This document shows, one piece after another, positions 27,510-36,602 of a DNA stretch of 64,000 nt; the first letter of the stretch is position 1, and every line of letters starts with the position of its first letter. This stretch comes from Aquilutibacter rugosus (lineage in GTDB: Bacteria; Pseudomonadota; Gammaproteobacteria; Xanthomonadales; Xanthomonadaceae). The stretch covers positions 62,001 through 126,000 of the forward strand of contig NZ_JAZHBO010000001.1 of the NCBI RefSeq assembly GCF_036541335.1, written 5' to 3'. The notes under the pieces are model-generated. The model was not told the DNA's origin and did not search any database. It worked only from the letters and a program-made list of their open reading frames with translations. The translations under genes were made by a program, and so were the position numbers.

Positions 27510-28217
27510 TCAGACGTAGCGGGTCGGATCGGCAATGCCGGCATCGTTGAAACCGGCCGCGCGCAGCATACAGGCATCGCAGTGACCGCAGGCGCGCCCA
27601 TCGGCATCGGCGTTGTAGCACGACACCGTGGCGGCAAAATCGACGCCCAGACGCATGCCTTCGCGCGCGATATCGGCCTTGCTCATGAATTGCAGTGGAG
27701 CGTGGACGCGCAGAGCTGCGCCTTCGACACCGGCTTTGGTGGCGAGATTGGCAAGCGACTGAAACGCCGCGATGAACTCGGGGCGGCAGTCGGGATAGCC
27801 CGAGTAATCCACGGCGTTGACGCCGCAGAAGATGTCGTTGGCACCCAGTACCTCGGCCCAGCCCAAGGCCACCGACAGCATGATGGTATTGCGCGCCGGC
27901 ACGTAGGTCACCGGAATCTCCGAGGGATCGCTGTGATCCAGCGGCACATCAATGCCCGAGTCGGTCAGAGCCGAACCACCGATCGAGCGCAGATCGACGT
28001 TGACCGTCTTGTGCGCCTTGGCCCCTTGCGACTTGGCTAACGCGGCGGCAGCAGCCAATTCGGAGTTGTGACGCTGGCCGTAGGACACGCTCAGGGCGTA
28101 GACATCAAAGCCCTGCTCCAGCGCCATAGCCATCACCACGGCACTGTCCATGCCGCCGGAGACCAGAACCACCGCGCGACGCGGCGCGTTTGAAATTGCA
28201 GAATCAGAAGCGCTCAT
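27510..28217 (-). CDS. queC: 7-cyano-7-deazaguanine synthase QueC
   Basis: ATP-dependent conversion of 7-carboxy-7-deazaguanine to preQ0 in queuosine synthesis. The 235-residue product has the PP-loop SGGMDSAV near residue 20, NDIFCGVNAVDYSGYPDCRP, and the zinc-binding cysteines in SCYNADADGRACGHCDAC. It overlaps queE by 4 nt (ATGA). No preQ1 riboswitch is visible upstream, as the gene follows queE directly. Confidence 0.97.
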   Translation of the reverse strand: MSASDSAISNAPRRAVVLVSGGMDSAVVMAMALEQGFDVYALSVSYGQRHNSELAAAAALAKSQGAKAHKTVNVDLRSIGGSALTDSGIDVPLDHSDPSEIPVTYVPARNTIMLSVALGWAEVLGANDIFCGVNAVDYSGYPDCRPEFIAAFQSLANLATKAGVEGAALRVHAPLQFMSKADIAREGMRLGVDFAATVSCYNADADGRACGHCDACMLRAAGFNDAGIADPTRYV

Positions 28218-28891
28218 CGGCCCGGCTCATCGTTCCACAGCACTTTGTGGAGTTGAAATTGGAAACGGACCGGCAAGCGGTCTTCGACGACCCAGTCGGC
28301 CAGTTGGGTGGGATCCACTTGCGTAAACGAAGGCGAAAACAGCACCTCGCAACGGGCGTCGAGCTGCAGATCACGGAGCATGGCGCGCGACCACTCGTAG
28401 TCGGCACGCGAGCAGATCACGAACTTGAGCTGATCGTGCGGGGTCAGCACATCGAGATTGGACAGCAGATTGCGGTGCGACTCGTGCGAGTCCGGCGTCT
28501 TGATGTCGACGATGCGCGAGACGCGCGGATCGACGGCCGACACATCGAGCGAGCCTGAGGTTTCGAGCGAGACATCAAAGCCGGCATCACAGAGCATGGT
28601 CAGCAATGTGTGGGCGCGCTTTTGGGCCAACGGCTCGCCGCCGGTGACGCAGACATGATGGGCGCCCAGCTCACGGACCTTGTCGAGGATGGCATCGAAA
28701 TTCCACCACTCACCACCGTGGAACGCATAGGCGGTATCGCAGTACTGACAGCGCAGCGGGCAACCGGTCAGGCGCACAAACGTGGTGACGCGGCCTGCCG
28801 TGCGGGCCTCGCCCTGCAGCGATACAAAGATCTCAGTTAAACGAAGCCGGTCCGTCGAGACCGGCTCCGGCGTAGAAGTTTCAGATTCCAT
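28214..28891 (-). CDS. queE: 7-carboxy-7-deazaguanine synthase QueE
   Basis: Radical-SAM enzyme that makes CDG from 6-carboxytetrahydropterin. The 225-residue product has the Cx3Cx2C cluster motif (TGCPLRCQYCDTAYAF) near residue 44-56, a HHVCVTGGEPLAQK motif and the short family-typical core. It works directly before QueC. The start codon is part of a predicted hairpin (ATTGCGG/CCGCAAT, 28890-28912) and no clear ribosome binding site precedes it. The usual cpoB gene between pal and queE is absent. Confidence 0.95.
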   Translation of the reverse strand: MESETSTPEPVSTDRLRLTEIFVSLQGEARTAGRVTTFVRLTGCPLRCQYCDTAYAFHGGEWWNFDAILDKVRELGAHHVCVTGGEPLAQKRAHTLLTMLCDAGFDVSLETSGSLDVSAVDPRVSRIVDIKTPDSHESHRNLLSNLDVLTPHDQLKFVICSRADYEWSRAMLRDLQLDARCEVLFSPSFTQVDPTQLADWVVEDRLPVRFQFQLHKVLWNDEPGR

Positions 28892-28920
28892 TGCGGATAT
28901 TTTACCCGCAATGGCGGGGC

Positions 28921-29451
28921 TCAGCGGCCGCCGTACTTCAGTTCAACGCGGCGATTCTGGCCCCAGCACGATTCGCTGGCCTCTTCGCAAGTCGGGCGTT
29001 CTTCGCCGTACGAGGTCAGGGTCAGCTGCGACTGATTGGCACCCTGCGAGGTCAGGACTGACTGCACCGAGCCGGCACGACGTTCGCCCAGGCCCAGGTT
29101 GTATTCGCGCGAGCCGCGTTCGTCGGTGTGGCCTTCTAGGGTCAGAGCGGCTGAGGGCACATCGCGCAGGTACTTGGCGTGGCAGTTCACGACGGCGTTG
29201 TAGTCGGTGCGCACGCGGTCGCTATCGAGATCGAAGTAGATCACGCGCTGGCGCAAGCAGGAATCGCGCTCCAGGTCGGCAGCCGTGTAGGCGCCCGGAA
29301 CCGTAGAAGCGCCATCGTTGATGCCGTTACCCGTGGTCGTGGAGGTGGAGGTATCCACCGGCGGCGCCTCTTCCTTCACTTCTTTCTTGGAGCAGCCGAT
29401 AGCGGCGGTACACAGCAGTGCGGCGCCAAGGATCCGGATGGTCGTCTTCAT
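28921..29451 (-). CDS. pal: peptidoglycan-associated lipoprotein Pal
   Basis: Outer-membrane lipoprotein that binds peptidoglycan and TolB. The 176-residue product has a lipobox (LLCTAAIGC), a Thr/Ser-rich linker and an OmpA-C domain with LEGHTDERGSREYNLGLGER and SYGEERP. The start at 29451 gives the lipoprotein signal; longer frames upstream do not fit. Unusually, the mature protein has four further cysteines (DSCLRQ, NCHAKYL, TCEEASESCW) that could form disulfides. Confidence 0.96.
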   Translation of the reverse strand: MKTTIRILGAALLCTAAIGCSKKEVKEEAPPVDTSTSTTTGNGINDGASTVPGAYTAADLERDSCLRQRVIYFDLDSDRVRTDYNAVVNCHAKYLRDVPSAALTLEGHTDERGSREYNLGLGERRAGSVQSVLTSQGANQSQLTLTSYGEERPTCEEASESCWGQNRRVELKYGGR

Positions 29452-29531
29452 TGCTTCACCTCTTTTGCAGTTGGAATTCGAAGGATTGACGGACCGCCGC
29501 AACCACGCCGGCCCCGTTGAAACCGGTTGGA

Positions 29532-30794
29532 TTACTTGCGGTACGGTCCCCACGCGGCTTCGCGTGCGTTGCCACCCGTTGGAATGCTGAAACTGGCACG
29601 ACCATCGCTCGAGGCGCCGACCAGACGCCCACCGCGACCGCCCGTGGCAAACAGCAGCATCATGCCGTTGGGTGCATACGTCGGACGTTCATCGCTACGG
29701 CTGCGCGACAGCGCCTTGCCCGAGACCGCCACGGAGTACCCGCCACCGCCGCCGCTCAAGGTGGCCAGCTGGCCATCGGGCGTGACTTGCGCGCTGGTGT
29801 TGTAATTGCCCGAGAAACTGGCACGCGACGCCGAACCTCCGCCGGCACTCACGCGATAAATCTGCGGCTGCCCCGTGCGATCGGAAGTGAAGTACAGCGA
29901 ACGACCATCGGCAGACCACACCGGCTCGGTATCAATGCCGCGATCGTTGGTGATCTGACGCAACTGGCCACTAGCCAGATCCATGACGTAGATTTCGGGA
30001 TTACCAGTGCGCGACAGACTCAAGGCCATCTGCGTGCCATCGGGCGAGAACGAAGGCGCACTGTTGATGCCCTTGTAGCTGCTCAAGGTGGTGCGCTTGC
30101 CGGTATTGATATTGACCTGAAACACGGCCGAGGTGCCATTCAACCAGCTCACGTAGGCGATGCGGCTGCCATCGGGCGACCAGTTCAGGGACAGAATCGG
30201 CTCATCGGTCTCGACCACGGCCTGCGCATTGGCGCCATCGCTATCGGCAACAATCAGCTTGAAGCGCATATTGCGCCCCAGACCCGTCGAGGTCACGTAC
30301 GCAATGCGAGTAAAGAATGCGCCCTTTTTGTTGAGGGTTTTGAGATGGATGGCATCGGCCACCTGGTGTGCGACATCGCGCGTGCCACCGCTAAAGCTGC
30401 CACTGGTGACAACCGACTGATTCGGCACATCAAGCAGGCGATACGATACCGTGCCACCACTCACACTGCCCGTCAGCACGAAGTCCAGACCGGCTGCGTT
30501 GAGCGCCGCAAAATCGGGATTGGTACCGGCCAGCTCGGCGGGCACCTTGCTGTCGGGTGCGAGCTTGAACTGACCCGAACGCTCCAGATCGGCACGCACA
30601 ATCGAAGAGACCTCGGCGTTGCCGGCAAACGGAATCACCGCAAATTCCAGCGGCTGGGACGTGCCGCCGATGACGTTCACTTCGAACGGTTCGGCCTGGT
30701 GCGCCTGAAGCGCGGGAGCCATCAGCAAACCTGCGCCCGTAATCAGAGCGGCGGCGGCGATGACAAACGGACGTGGGAATCGATCACTGCGCAT
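29532..30794 (-). CDS. tolB: Tol-Pal system beta-propeller protein TolB
   Basis: Periplasmic protein linking Pal and TolA during outer-membrane constriction at division. The 420-residue product has a signal peptide (AAAALITGAGLLMAPALQAH), an N-terminal alpha/beta domain (EFAVIPFAG) and a six-bladed propeller with repeated blades (LNWSPDGSRIAYVSW, APSFSPDGTQMALSL, EPVWSADGRSLYFTSD). It lies between tolA and pal on the same strand. Confidence 0.97.
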   Translation of the reverse strand: MRSDRFPRPFVIAAAALITGAGLLMAPALQAHQAEPFEVNVIGGTSQPLEFAVIPFAGNAEVSSIVRADLERSGQFKLAPDSKVPAELAGTNPDFAALNAAGLDFVLTGSVSGGTVSYRLLDVPNQSVVTSGSFSGGTRDVAHQVADAIHLKTLNKKGAFFTRIAYVTSTGLGRNMRFKLIVADSDGANAQAVVETDEPILSLNWSPDGSRIAYVSWLNGTSAVFQVNINTGKRTTLSSYKGINSAPSFSPDGTQMALSLSRTGNPEIYVMDLASGQLRQITNDRGIDTEPVWSADGRSLYFTSDRTGQPQIYRVSAGGGSASRASFSGNYNTSAQVTPDGQLATLSGGGGGYSVAVSGKALSRSRSDERPTYAPNGMMLLFATGGRGGRLVGASSDGRASFSIPTGGNAREAAWGPYRK

Positions 30795-30852
30795 AGATTT
30801 CCATCTTGCCTAGGAAATGGGTCAGGTTTGTGAATGCCACGTTACCCTGCGT

Positions 30853-31926
30853 TCACTGCGCCTGAAAATTGGTGGGGAAACTGGCCTGAAATACGCTCTC
30901 GAAGCCGGCATACGGCAACGGACTGGCCTTTTTGACCGCATTGACGATGGAGGCCTTGCCGGCCTCGTCGTAGGCACAGGGCGAGCCAACACTGACTGCG
31001 GTGACGCGACCGCCCGGCGCCTGCGAAATGCTCAGACGGCAGCGCATGCCGGACTTGACGCTATCGGGACGGTTCGACCAAGCCTGATTGATTTTGCGGG
31101 CGATGGCAGCCTGATAGCGAGCCTGCAAGGCCTTGTCCGTACCGCCATTTCCTGCGGCAGATTTCGAAGCACTCCCCGCCCCTGCAGTCTTGGCCGCATC
31201 ACCACCGGATCCGGCGCGAGCGGCTCGGATGGCGGCGAGACGATCGGCCGCGGAGCTGCCCTGCCCACCGGTGCCGGTGCGTGCTGCGCGAATTGCGGCC
31301 AATTTCGCGGCTTTCGCGTCGGCGGCCTTGTTCGCATCTGCAATCTTCTTGGCATCGGCGACTTTCTTCGCATCGGCCGCTTTTTTGGCGTCGGCCGCTT
31401 TTTTGGCATCGGCTTGCGCTTTCAGATCGGCAACGCGCTTAGCGTCCGCGAGCTTTTGTGCATCGGCCTTGGCCTTCGCGGCGACTTGCGGATCGGGCTT
31501 ACTGACCGTCTCTTTGCGGACGATCGGTTGCGGCTTGCTTGGCGTCGGCGCAGGCGCGGGTGCCGGCTGCGCCTTGGCGGGCGGTGTGGGTTGCGGCTGC
31601 GGCTGCGGTTGCGGTTGCGGCTGCGGTTGCGGTTGCGGCTGCGGTTCTACAGTCTCAGTGCCGTCAGTCGCCTGCGCGGCTTCATCGGCAGGAGTTTCTG
31701 CAGGTGCAGCGGCCGCCGGCTCTCCCGCAGCGGCCGTCGAGGGCGCATCGCTACTGTCACCGGCAAGCACCAACTCCGCGCTCAAGGCATTGCCGAAGGC
31801 CGCCTGCTGCTCCTGCTTTTCGTGCGCTTGCCACAAGCCGAACCACAGCAACGCAAACAGCGCGGCATGAATACCCAGCGAAACCAGCAGATCCTGCAGG
31901 TTGGTGGCTCGTTCGGAACGACGCAT
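30853..31926 (-). CDS. tolA: cell-envelope integrity protein TolA
   Basis: Inner-membrane protein that spans the periplasm to contact TolB/Pal. The 357-residue product has one N-terminal helix (LVSLGIHAALFALLWFGLWQ), an acidic/Pro segment with about nine Pro-Gln dipeptides, and a long Ala/Lys/Asp helix built of short repeats (KKAADAKKAADAKKVADAKK). A small C-terminal domain follows (MRCRLSISQAPGGRV, then NAVKKASPLPYAGF) that binds TolB. The stop overlaps nothing; the start overlaps tolR by 1 nt. Confidence 0.93.
   Translation of the reverse strand: MRRSERATNLQDLLVSLGIHAALFALLWFGLWQAHEKQEQQAAFGNALSAELVLAGDSSDAPSTAAAGEPAAAAPAETPADEAAQATDGTETVEPQPQPQPQPQPQPQPQPQPTPPAKAQPAPAPAPTPSKPQPIVRKETVSKPDPQVAAKAKADAQKLADAKRVADLKAQADAKKAADAKKAADAKKVADAKKIADANKAADAKAAKLAAIRAARTGTGGQGSSAADRLAAIRAARAGSGGDAAKTAGAGSASKSAAGNGGTDKALQARYQAAIARKINQAWSNRPDSVKSGMRCRLSISQAPGGRVTAVSVGSPCAYDEAGKASIVNAVKKASPLPYAGFESVFQASFPTNFQAQ
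31589..31646. repeat. (GGCTGC/GGTTGC)n repeat inside tolA
   Basis: A 58-nt tract of alternating GGTTGC and GGCTGC hexamers encodes the Pro-Gln run of TolA. Being nearly perfect, it may change length by slippage. Confidence 0.8.
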
Positions 31927-32369
31927 TACCGCGTTGCACCTGCCGTCGGCTGGCTCATCATGCCGACCTTTTCGACGCCGGCACGTTGCAGCAGCACCAT
32001 GGCATTCATCACCTGCTGATAGTTGGCGGCGGCATCACCGGCGATATAAACCGCCTGCTGCGGATTACCGGAAACGATCTCACGCACCCGCGATTCGAGC
32101 GCGGCGGCATCAATCGGCTGATTGTCACCTGCCTTTTCGGCCAGGTAATACGTGCCATCGGCGCTGACCGACACCACGATCGGATCTTTTTTCTCGGTGA
32201 TGGACTTGGCATCGCTCTGCGGCAGATCAATGTCCACGCCGAGATTGAGCAAGGGCGCCGTCACCATAAAGATAATCAGCAGCACCAGCATCACATCAAT
32301 GTAGGGCACCACATTGATTTCGGATTTTAAGCGGCGCTTTTTACGGCGCGCGGCCAGTAAACCCGCCAT
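31926..32369 (-). CDS. tolR: Tol-Pal proton-channel protein TolR
   Basis: Works with TolQ as a proton-driven motor. The 147-residue product has the basic N-terminus (ARRKKRRLKSEINVVPYIDV), one membrane helix with the conserved Asp (PYIDVMLVLLIIFMVTAPLL) and a periplasmic ExbD/TolR fold. It sits 2 nt from tolQ and overlaps tolA by 1 nt, so it is translationally linked. Confidence 0.97.
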   Translation of the reverse strand: MAGLLAARRKKRRLKSEINVVPYIDVMLVLLIIFMVTAPLLNLGVDIDLPQSDAKSITEKKDPIVVSVSADGTYYLAEKAGDNQPIDAAALESRVREIVSGNPQQAVYIAGDAAANYQQVMNAMVLLQRAGVEKVGMMSQPTAGATR

Positions 32370-32371
32370 GC

Positions 32372-33133
32372 TCAGTCACCCGTGTGCGCTTGGCGTTGCA
32401 GCACCGACGAGAACTCTTCGGAGAATGCATCGTAACGGACCGCAATGCGCTCCACTTTAGTGGCGAAGCGATTGTAGGCCCACACGGCCGGGATGGCTGC
32501 GAACAGACCCATGGCGGTGGCAATCAGCGCCTCGGAGATGCCGGGCGCGACGGTGGCGATGGTCGCCTCTTTCAGTTGGGCCAGCCCCTGGAACGAGATC
32601 ATGATGCCCCACACCGTGCCGAACAGGCCCACGTACGGCGCGATCGAACCGATGTTGGCGAGAAACTCGAGATTGCGCTCCAGGCCATCGATCTCACGCG
32701 AACCCGTGGCACGCATACCGCGTTGTGCCCCCTCGAGCTGCACACGCGAATCCCCGGGAAGGCGCTGCTTGACGCGCTGATATTCACGGTAGCCGCTTTC
32801 AAAAATCGCCTCAGCGCCGGTGACCACACGATTGCGATCTGTCGCCGCGTTATACAGCTTGTCCAGACTGATGCCCGACCAGAAGCGCTCCTCGAACGAC
32901 TCGGCCTCGGCCAGTGCGGCATTGAGCTGGCGCGACTTGCGCAGAATGATGAACCACGACGCGATGGAGGCAAACAGCAAAATCGCCATCACCAACTGCA
33001 CCGGCAAGCTGGCATGCAGCACCAGATTGAATATATCGAGCGATTGCCCTGCCGAAGGATTCACCGCCGCGGCAGGCTCTGCAACCGTGGTGACGAGATC
33101 GGTACTGGCTTGCAAGCCGGGAGTCATGGGCAT
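32372..33133 (-). CDS. tolQ: Tol-Pal motor protein TolQ
   Basis: Inner-membrane MotA/TolQ/ExbB proton-channel protein. The 253-residue product has three membrane segments (LPVQLVMAILLFASIASWFI, IGSIAPYVGLFGTVWGIMIS, VAPGISEALIATAMGLFAAI). Two ATGs (33133 and 33127) are in frame; 33133 is chosen because AAAGGAG lies about 10 nt before it. Its first 10 nt overlap the end of ybgC. Confidence 0.97.
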   Translation of the reverse strand: MPMTPGLQASTDLVTTVAEPAAAVNPSAGQSLDIFNLVLHASLPVQLVMAILLFASIASWFIILRKSRQLNAALAEAESFEERFWSGISLDKLYNAATDRNRVVTGAEAIFESGYREYQRVKQRLPGDSRVQLEGAQRGMRATGSREIDGLERNLEFLANIGSIAPYVGLFGTVWGIMISFQGLAQLKEATIATVAPGISEALIATAMGLFAAIPAVWAYNRFATKVERIAVRYDAFSEEFSSVLQRQAHTGD

Positions 33134-33537
33134 GGGCGAAGGGCTCCTTTCAGAATCGGGATCATGGCCGCGGGAATCGCGGCAGGTTTAAATGTCGAAG
33201 CGTTGACCGTGGCCACACGCACCGTGGCAGCAACCAGCACCTGCTCAGCGCGGCGCACCTGTTGCGTGAATACCAGTTGGACCTTACGCAACTCGGAGAG
33301 TTCCGCGCTGACTTGCAGGGCGTCATCGAGCACAGCCGGCGCATGGAAGTCGAGTTGCATGGCACGGACCACGAATAAAACGCCGAACTGTTCGCGCAAA
33401 TCACGCTGCGACAGGTTCAGGGCCCGCAAAAAATCGGTGCGGGCGCGCTCCATGTAGGCCGCGTATTGCGCGTGATACACCACACCGCCGGCGTCGGTAT
33501 CTTCGTAATACACACGGACGGGCAGCTCGAACTGCAT
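33124..33537 (-). CDS. ybgC: tol-pal-associated acyl-CoA thioesterase YbgC
   Basis: Hot-dog fold thioesterase usually encoded with tol-pal. The 137-residue product starts MQFELPVRVYYEDTDAGGVV with the catalytic Asp and Tyr region (YYEDTDAGGVVYHAQY) and continues to the conserved RARTDFLRALNLSQ. The start at 33537 matches the family N-terminus. It overlaps tolQ by 10 nt and follows ruvB by 1 nt. Confidence 0.95.
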   Translation of the reverse strand: MQFELPVRVYYEDTDAGGVVYHAQYAAYMERARTDFLRALNLSQRDLREQFGVLFVVRAMQLDFHAPAVLDDALQVSAELSELRKVQLVFTQQVRRAEQVLVAATVRVATVNASTFKPAAIPAAMIPILKGALRPCP

Positions 33538-33538
33538 G

Positions 33539-34609
33539 TCAGTCGAAGTTGGCGGCCTGCAAGGGCTCGGCATCGGCATCGGCATCGGCGGGGAACAGGG
33601 TTTCCGGGCGAGTCGGTGCTTTAAGTCCCAGCAACTGATAGGCCTTGTGCGTGACCATGCGGCCACGCGCGGTGCGGATGATATAGCCCTGCTGGATCAG
33701 ATACGGCTCGATCACATCTTCGAGCGTGCCTCGCTCCTCGGACAAGGCAGCCGCCAGGGATTCGATACCGACCGGACCGCCGTTGAACGAATCAATCACC
33801 AGTCGCAGCAGTCGGTGATCATTGTCATCAAGTCCGTTGCCGTCGACATTGAGCATGCGCATGGCACCATCGGCAATGGCGGCGGTCACCTTGCCATCGC
33901 CACGCATCTGGGCAAAGTCACGCACACGGCGCAGCAGACGGTTGGCGATACGCGGAGTACCGCGCGAACGACGGGCGACTTCGCGCGCGCCCTCGATCTC
34001 GCATTCGATGCCCATGATTTGGGCCGAACGGGAGACGATGCCGGTCAGCTCATCATCGGTATAGAACTGCAGACGTTGCTGGATGCCAAAGCGGTCACGC
34101 AGCGGCGCGGTCAGCAGGCCGGCGCGGGTGGTGGCACCGATCAGGGTAAACGGCGGCAGATCAATCTTGATGGAACGGGCCGCAGGGCCCTCACCGATCA
34201 TGATGTCAATCTGAAAATCCTCCATCGCGGGATACAGGATTTCCTCGATGGCGGGCGACAGACGGTGAATTTCGTCGACGAACAGCACATCGTGCGGTTG
34301 CAGATTGGTCAGCAACGCCGCCAGATCGCCGGCCTTTTCGATGACCGGACCCGAGGTGGCACGGAAACTGACGCCCAGTTCATTGGCGATGACCTGGCTG
34401 AGCGTGGTCTTGCCCAATCCCGGCGGGCCAAAGATCAGGACGTGATCCAGGGCCTCACCACGGCCCTTGGCGGCATCAACCGCGATCTGCAGCTGCTCAC
34501 GGACCGGTTGCTGGCCGTGATACTCGCTCAGCCGTTGCGGCCGAATGGAACGGGCTAGCGCCTCGTCATCACGGCTGCCTTGCGGCGAAATAATGCGGTC
34601 TTCGAACAT
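33539..34609 (-). CDS. ruvB: Holliday junction branch-migration helicase RuvB
   Basis: AAA+ motor of the RuvAB complex. The 356-residue product begins MFEDRIISPQ, has Walker A GPPGLGKTTLSQVI, Walker B/sensor VLFVDEIHRLSPAIEEIL, TLIGATTRAGLLTAPLRDRF and a winged-helix end. The ATG at 34609 is used because longer frames run into kup sequence with no family match. As in other xanthomonads, kup separates ruvB from ruvA. Confidence 0.97.
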   Translation of the reverse strand: MFEDRIISPQGSRDDEALARSIRPQRLSEYHGQQPVREQLQIAVDAAKGRGEALDHVLIFGPPGLGKTTLSQVIANELGVSFRATSGPVIEKAGDLAALLTNLQPHDVLFVDEIHRLSPAIEEILYPAMEDFQIDIMIGEGPAARSIKIDLPPFTLIGATTRAGLLTAPLRDRFGIQQRLQFYTDDELTGIVSRSAQIMGIECEIEGAREVARRSRGTPRIANRLLRRVRDFAQMRGDGKVTAAIADGAMRMLNVDGNGLDDNDHRLLRLVIDSFNGGPVGIESLAAALSEERGTLEDVIEPYLIQQGYIIRTARGRMVTHKAYQLLGLKAPTRPETLFPADADADAEPLQAANFD

Positions 34610-34646
34610 GCAATCAGTGTCGCAGAAAGCGCCACGGATTTCGACC

Positions 34647-36563
34647 TCAGATCTGAACGGTAGAACCCAATTCGACCAGTCGATTACCCGGAATACGGAA
34701 GAACGAAGTCGCCGGCGCCGCATTGCGATGCATGACCATGAACAGCTTATCGCGCCAGAACGACATGCCCTTATGGCGCGACGCCTCGATATTTTCACGG
34801 CTGGCGAAATACGTGGTGTCCATCGGATCGACACAAATGCTGCTGCAGTCGGCCAGACGCATCAGCGCCTGCGGCACATCGGGCGTTTCCATAAAGCCAA
34901 AGCGCAGCACCACACGATAGAAATCGTCGCCGATTTCATCGACCTTGGCGCGGGCGCGATTGTCCAGGAACGGTACGGTCAGCGTTTCGACGGTCAAAAA
35001 GATATTGCGGTCGTGCAGTACCTTGTTGTGCTTGAGGTTGTGCAGTAAAGCGTGCGGCACCACCCCACGTTGCGCTGTCATAAAGATGGCGGTTCCCGGC
35101 ACTCGCGTCGGCGGCGACAGCATCAGGCCCGGCAGGAATACATCGAGCTGGATACCCTCTTTCTGGATCTCGGCCGACAGCAGTTCACGGCCGCGACGCC
35201 AAGTCCGCAGGAAGGTAAACACGGTGATACCAATTGCGACCGGCACCCAGGCACCGTCAAAGAACTTGACACCATTGGCAACCAGGAACGACACATCAAC
35301 CACTAAGAACAATGCGCACAACGGCAGCACGATGTACTTAAGCTTGCCCCACGAAGCGCGCGCCACGATGGCCAGCAGCAGGGTATCAATCAGCATGGTG
35401 CCTGACACGGACACGCCGTAAGCCGAGGCCAGTCCGCTCGAACTGCGGAAGGTCAGCACCAGCATGATCACGGCGAACATCAGGATCCAGTTGATGGCCG
35501 GAATATAGATCTGGCCGATCGTGTCCTTGGACGTGTGCTGGATGCGCATGCGGGGCACGTAGCCCAGCTGCATGGCCTGACGCGCCACCGAGAACGCGCC
35601 GGTAATCACGGCCTGCGATGCGATCACCGTGGCACAGGTTGCCAGCGCAATCATCGGGAACAGCGCCCATTCGGGCACGGCCTTGTAGAAGGGGTTGTCG
35701 ACCGCGGTGGGATCTTTGAGCAGCAAAGCGCCCTGCCCCATGTAGTTCATCACCAGGCACGGCAGCACAAAGTAGTACCAGGAATGGCGGATGGGCCTGG
35801 CACCGAAATGGCCCATATCGGCATACAGCGCCTCGCCACCGGTCACCGACAGCACCACGGCGCCGAGCACGAAAATCGCCTCAAAGAAGTGCTTGGCCGA
35901 GAACTTGAGGCCCCAGTACGGATTGAGCGCGTTCAATACATGCGGGTTGTCCATGATATTGATGACGCCGATCACGGCCAGCGCCAGGAACCACAGAATC
36001 ATAATGGGCCCGAACACCTTGCCGACCTTTTCCGTACCGAAGCGCTGGGTAACAAACAGCGCCACGAGCAACAGCAAGGAACCCGGAACGATAAAGGATT
36101 CCAGCTGCGGTGCGGCGACCTTAAGGCCTTCGAACGCGGACAGCACGGAAATGGCCGGGGTGATCATGCTGTCGCCGAAAAACAGCGAGGCACCGAAGAT
36201 ACCGAGCAGACCGACGATATAGGCTGAGCGACCATCGCGCGGGAGTGATCGCTTGGCCAGTGTCATCAGGGCCATGATGCCGCCCTCGCCATCGTTGTCG
36301 GCGCGCATGATGATGGCGACGTACTTGATGGAGACCACGATCATCATGGACCAGAACACCATCGACAGCAGACCAAGCACGGTGTCGTGCGTGGGTTGCA
36401 GATGATAGTGCGGCGAGAACGCCTCTTTCAGGGTGTACAGCGGGCTGGTACCGATGTCGCCGAAGACGACGCCGATTGCGCCGACCATCAGGGCCATCAG
36501 ACCGCCGTGGGCGTGGTGCGAATGGCCGGACGAAGCCGCCGGACTGGTATTGGATGATTTCAT
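34647..36563 (-). CDS. kup: low-affinity potassium transporter Kup
   Basis: K+/H+ symporter of the KUP/HAK family. The 638-residue product has the family start (LMVGAIGVVFGDIGTSPLYT), about 12 membrane helices up to residue 440 and a hydrophilic C-terminal domain (ERTRVPGTAIFMTA-type region). It lies between ruvA and ruvB in the same direction and is probably part of that transcription unit. Confidence 0.96.
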   Translation of the reverse strand: MKSSNTSPAASSGHSHHAHGGLMALMVGAIGVVFGDIGTSPLYTLKEAFSPHYHLQPTHDTVLGLLSMVFWSMMIVVSIKYVAIIMRADNDGEGGIMALMTLAKRSLPRDGRSAYIVGLLGIFGASLFFGDSMITPAISVLSAFEGLKVAAPQLESFIVPGSLLLLVALFVTQRFGTEKVGKVFGPIMILWFLALAVIGVINIMDNPHVLNALNPYWGLKFSAKHFFEAIFVLGAVVLSVTGGEALYADMGHFGARPIRHSWYYFVLPCLVMNYMGQGALLLKDPTAVDNPFYKAVPEWALFPMIALATCATVIASQAVITGAFSVARQAMQLGYVPRMRIQHTSKDTIGQIYIPAINWILMFAVIMLVLTFRSSSGLASAYGVSVSGTMLIDTLLLAIVARASWGKLKYIVLPLCALFLVVDVSFLVANGVKFFDGAWVPVAIGITVFTFLRTWRRGRELLSAEIQKEGIQLDVFLPGLMLSPPTRVPGTAIFMTAQRGVVPHALLHNLKHNKVLHDRNIFLTVETLTVPFLDNRARAKVDEIGDDFYRVVLRFGFMETPDVPQALMRLADCSSICVDPMDTTYFASRENIEASRHKGMSFWRDKLFMVMHRNAAPATSFFRIPGNRLVELGSTVQI

Positions 36564-36602
36564 GGCGCGGATTGGATGGCCCGTGGGCCGAGTCGAATGT
36601 AA

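Noticed and set aside
25272..27510. A second attachment-site copy of the tRNA-Lys 3' end marking the other border of the island
   Set aside because: No repeat of the tRNA end was found before queC, so the right border stays undefined.
28892..28920. preQ1 riboswitch ahead of the queuosine genes
   Set aside because: The gap before queE is only 29 nt and has none of the class landmarks.
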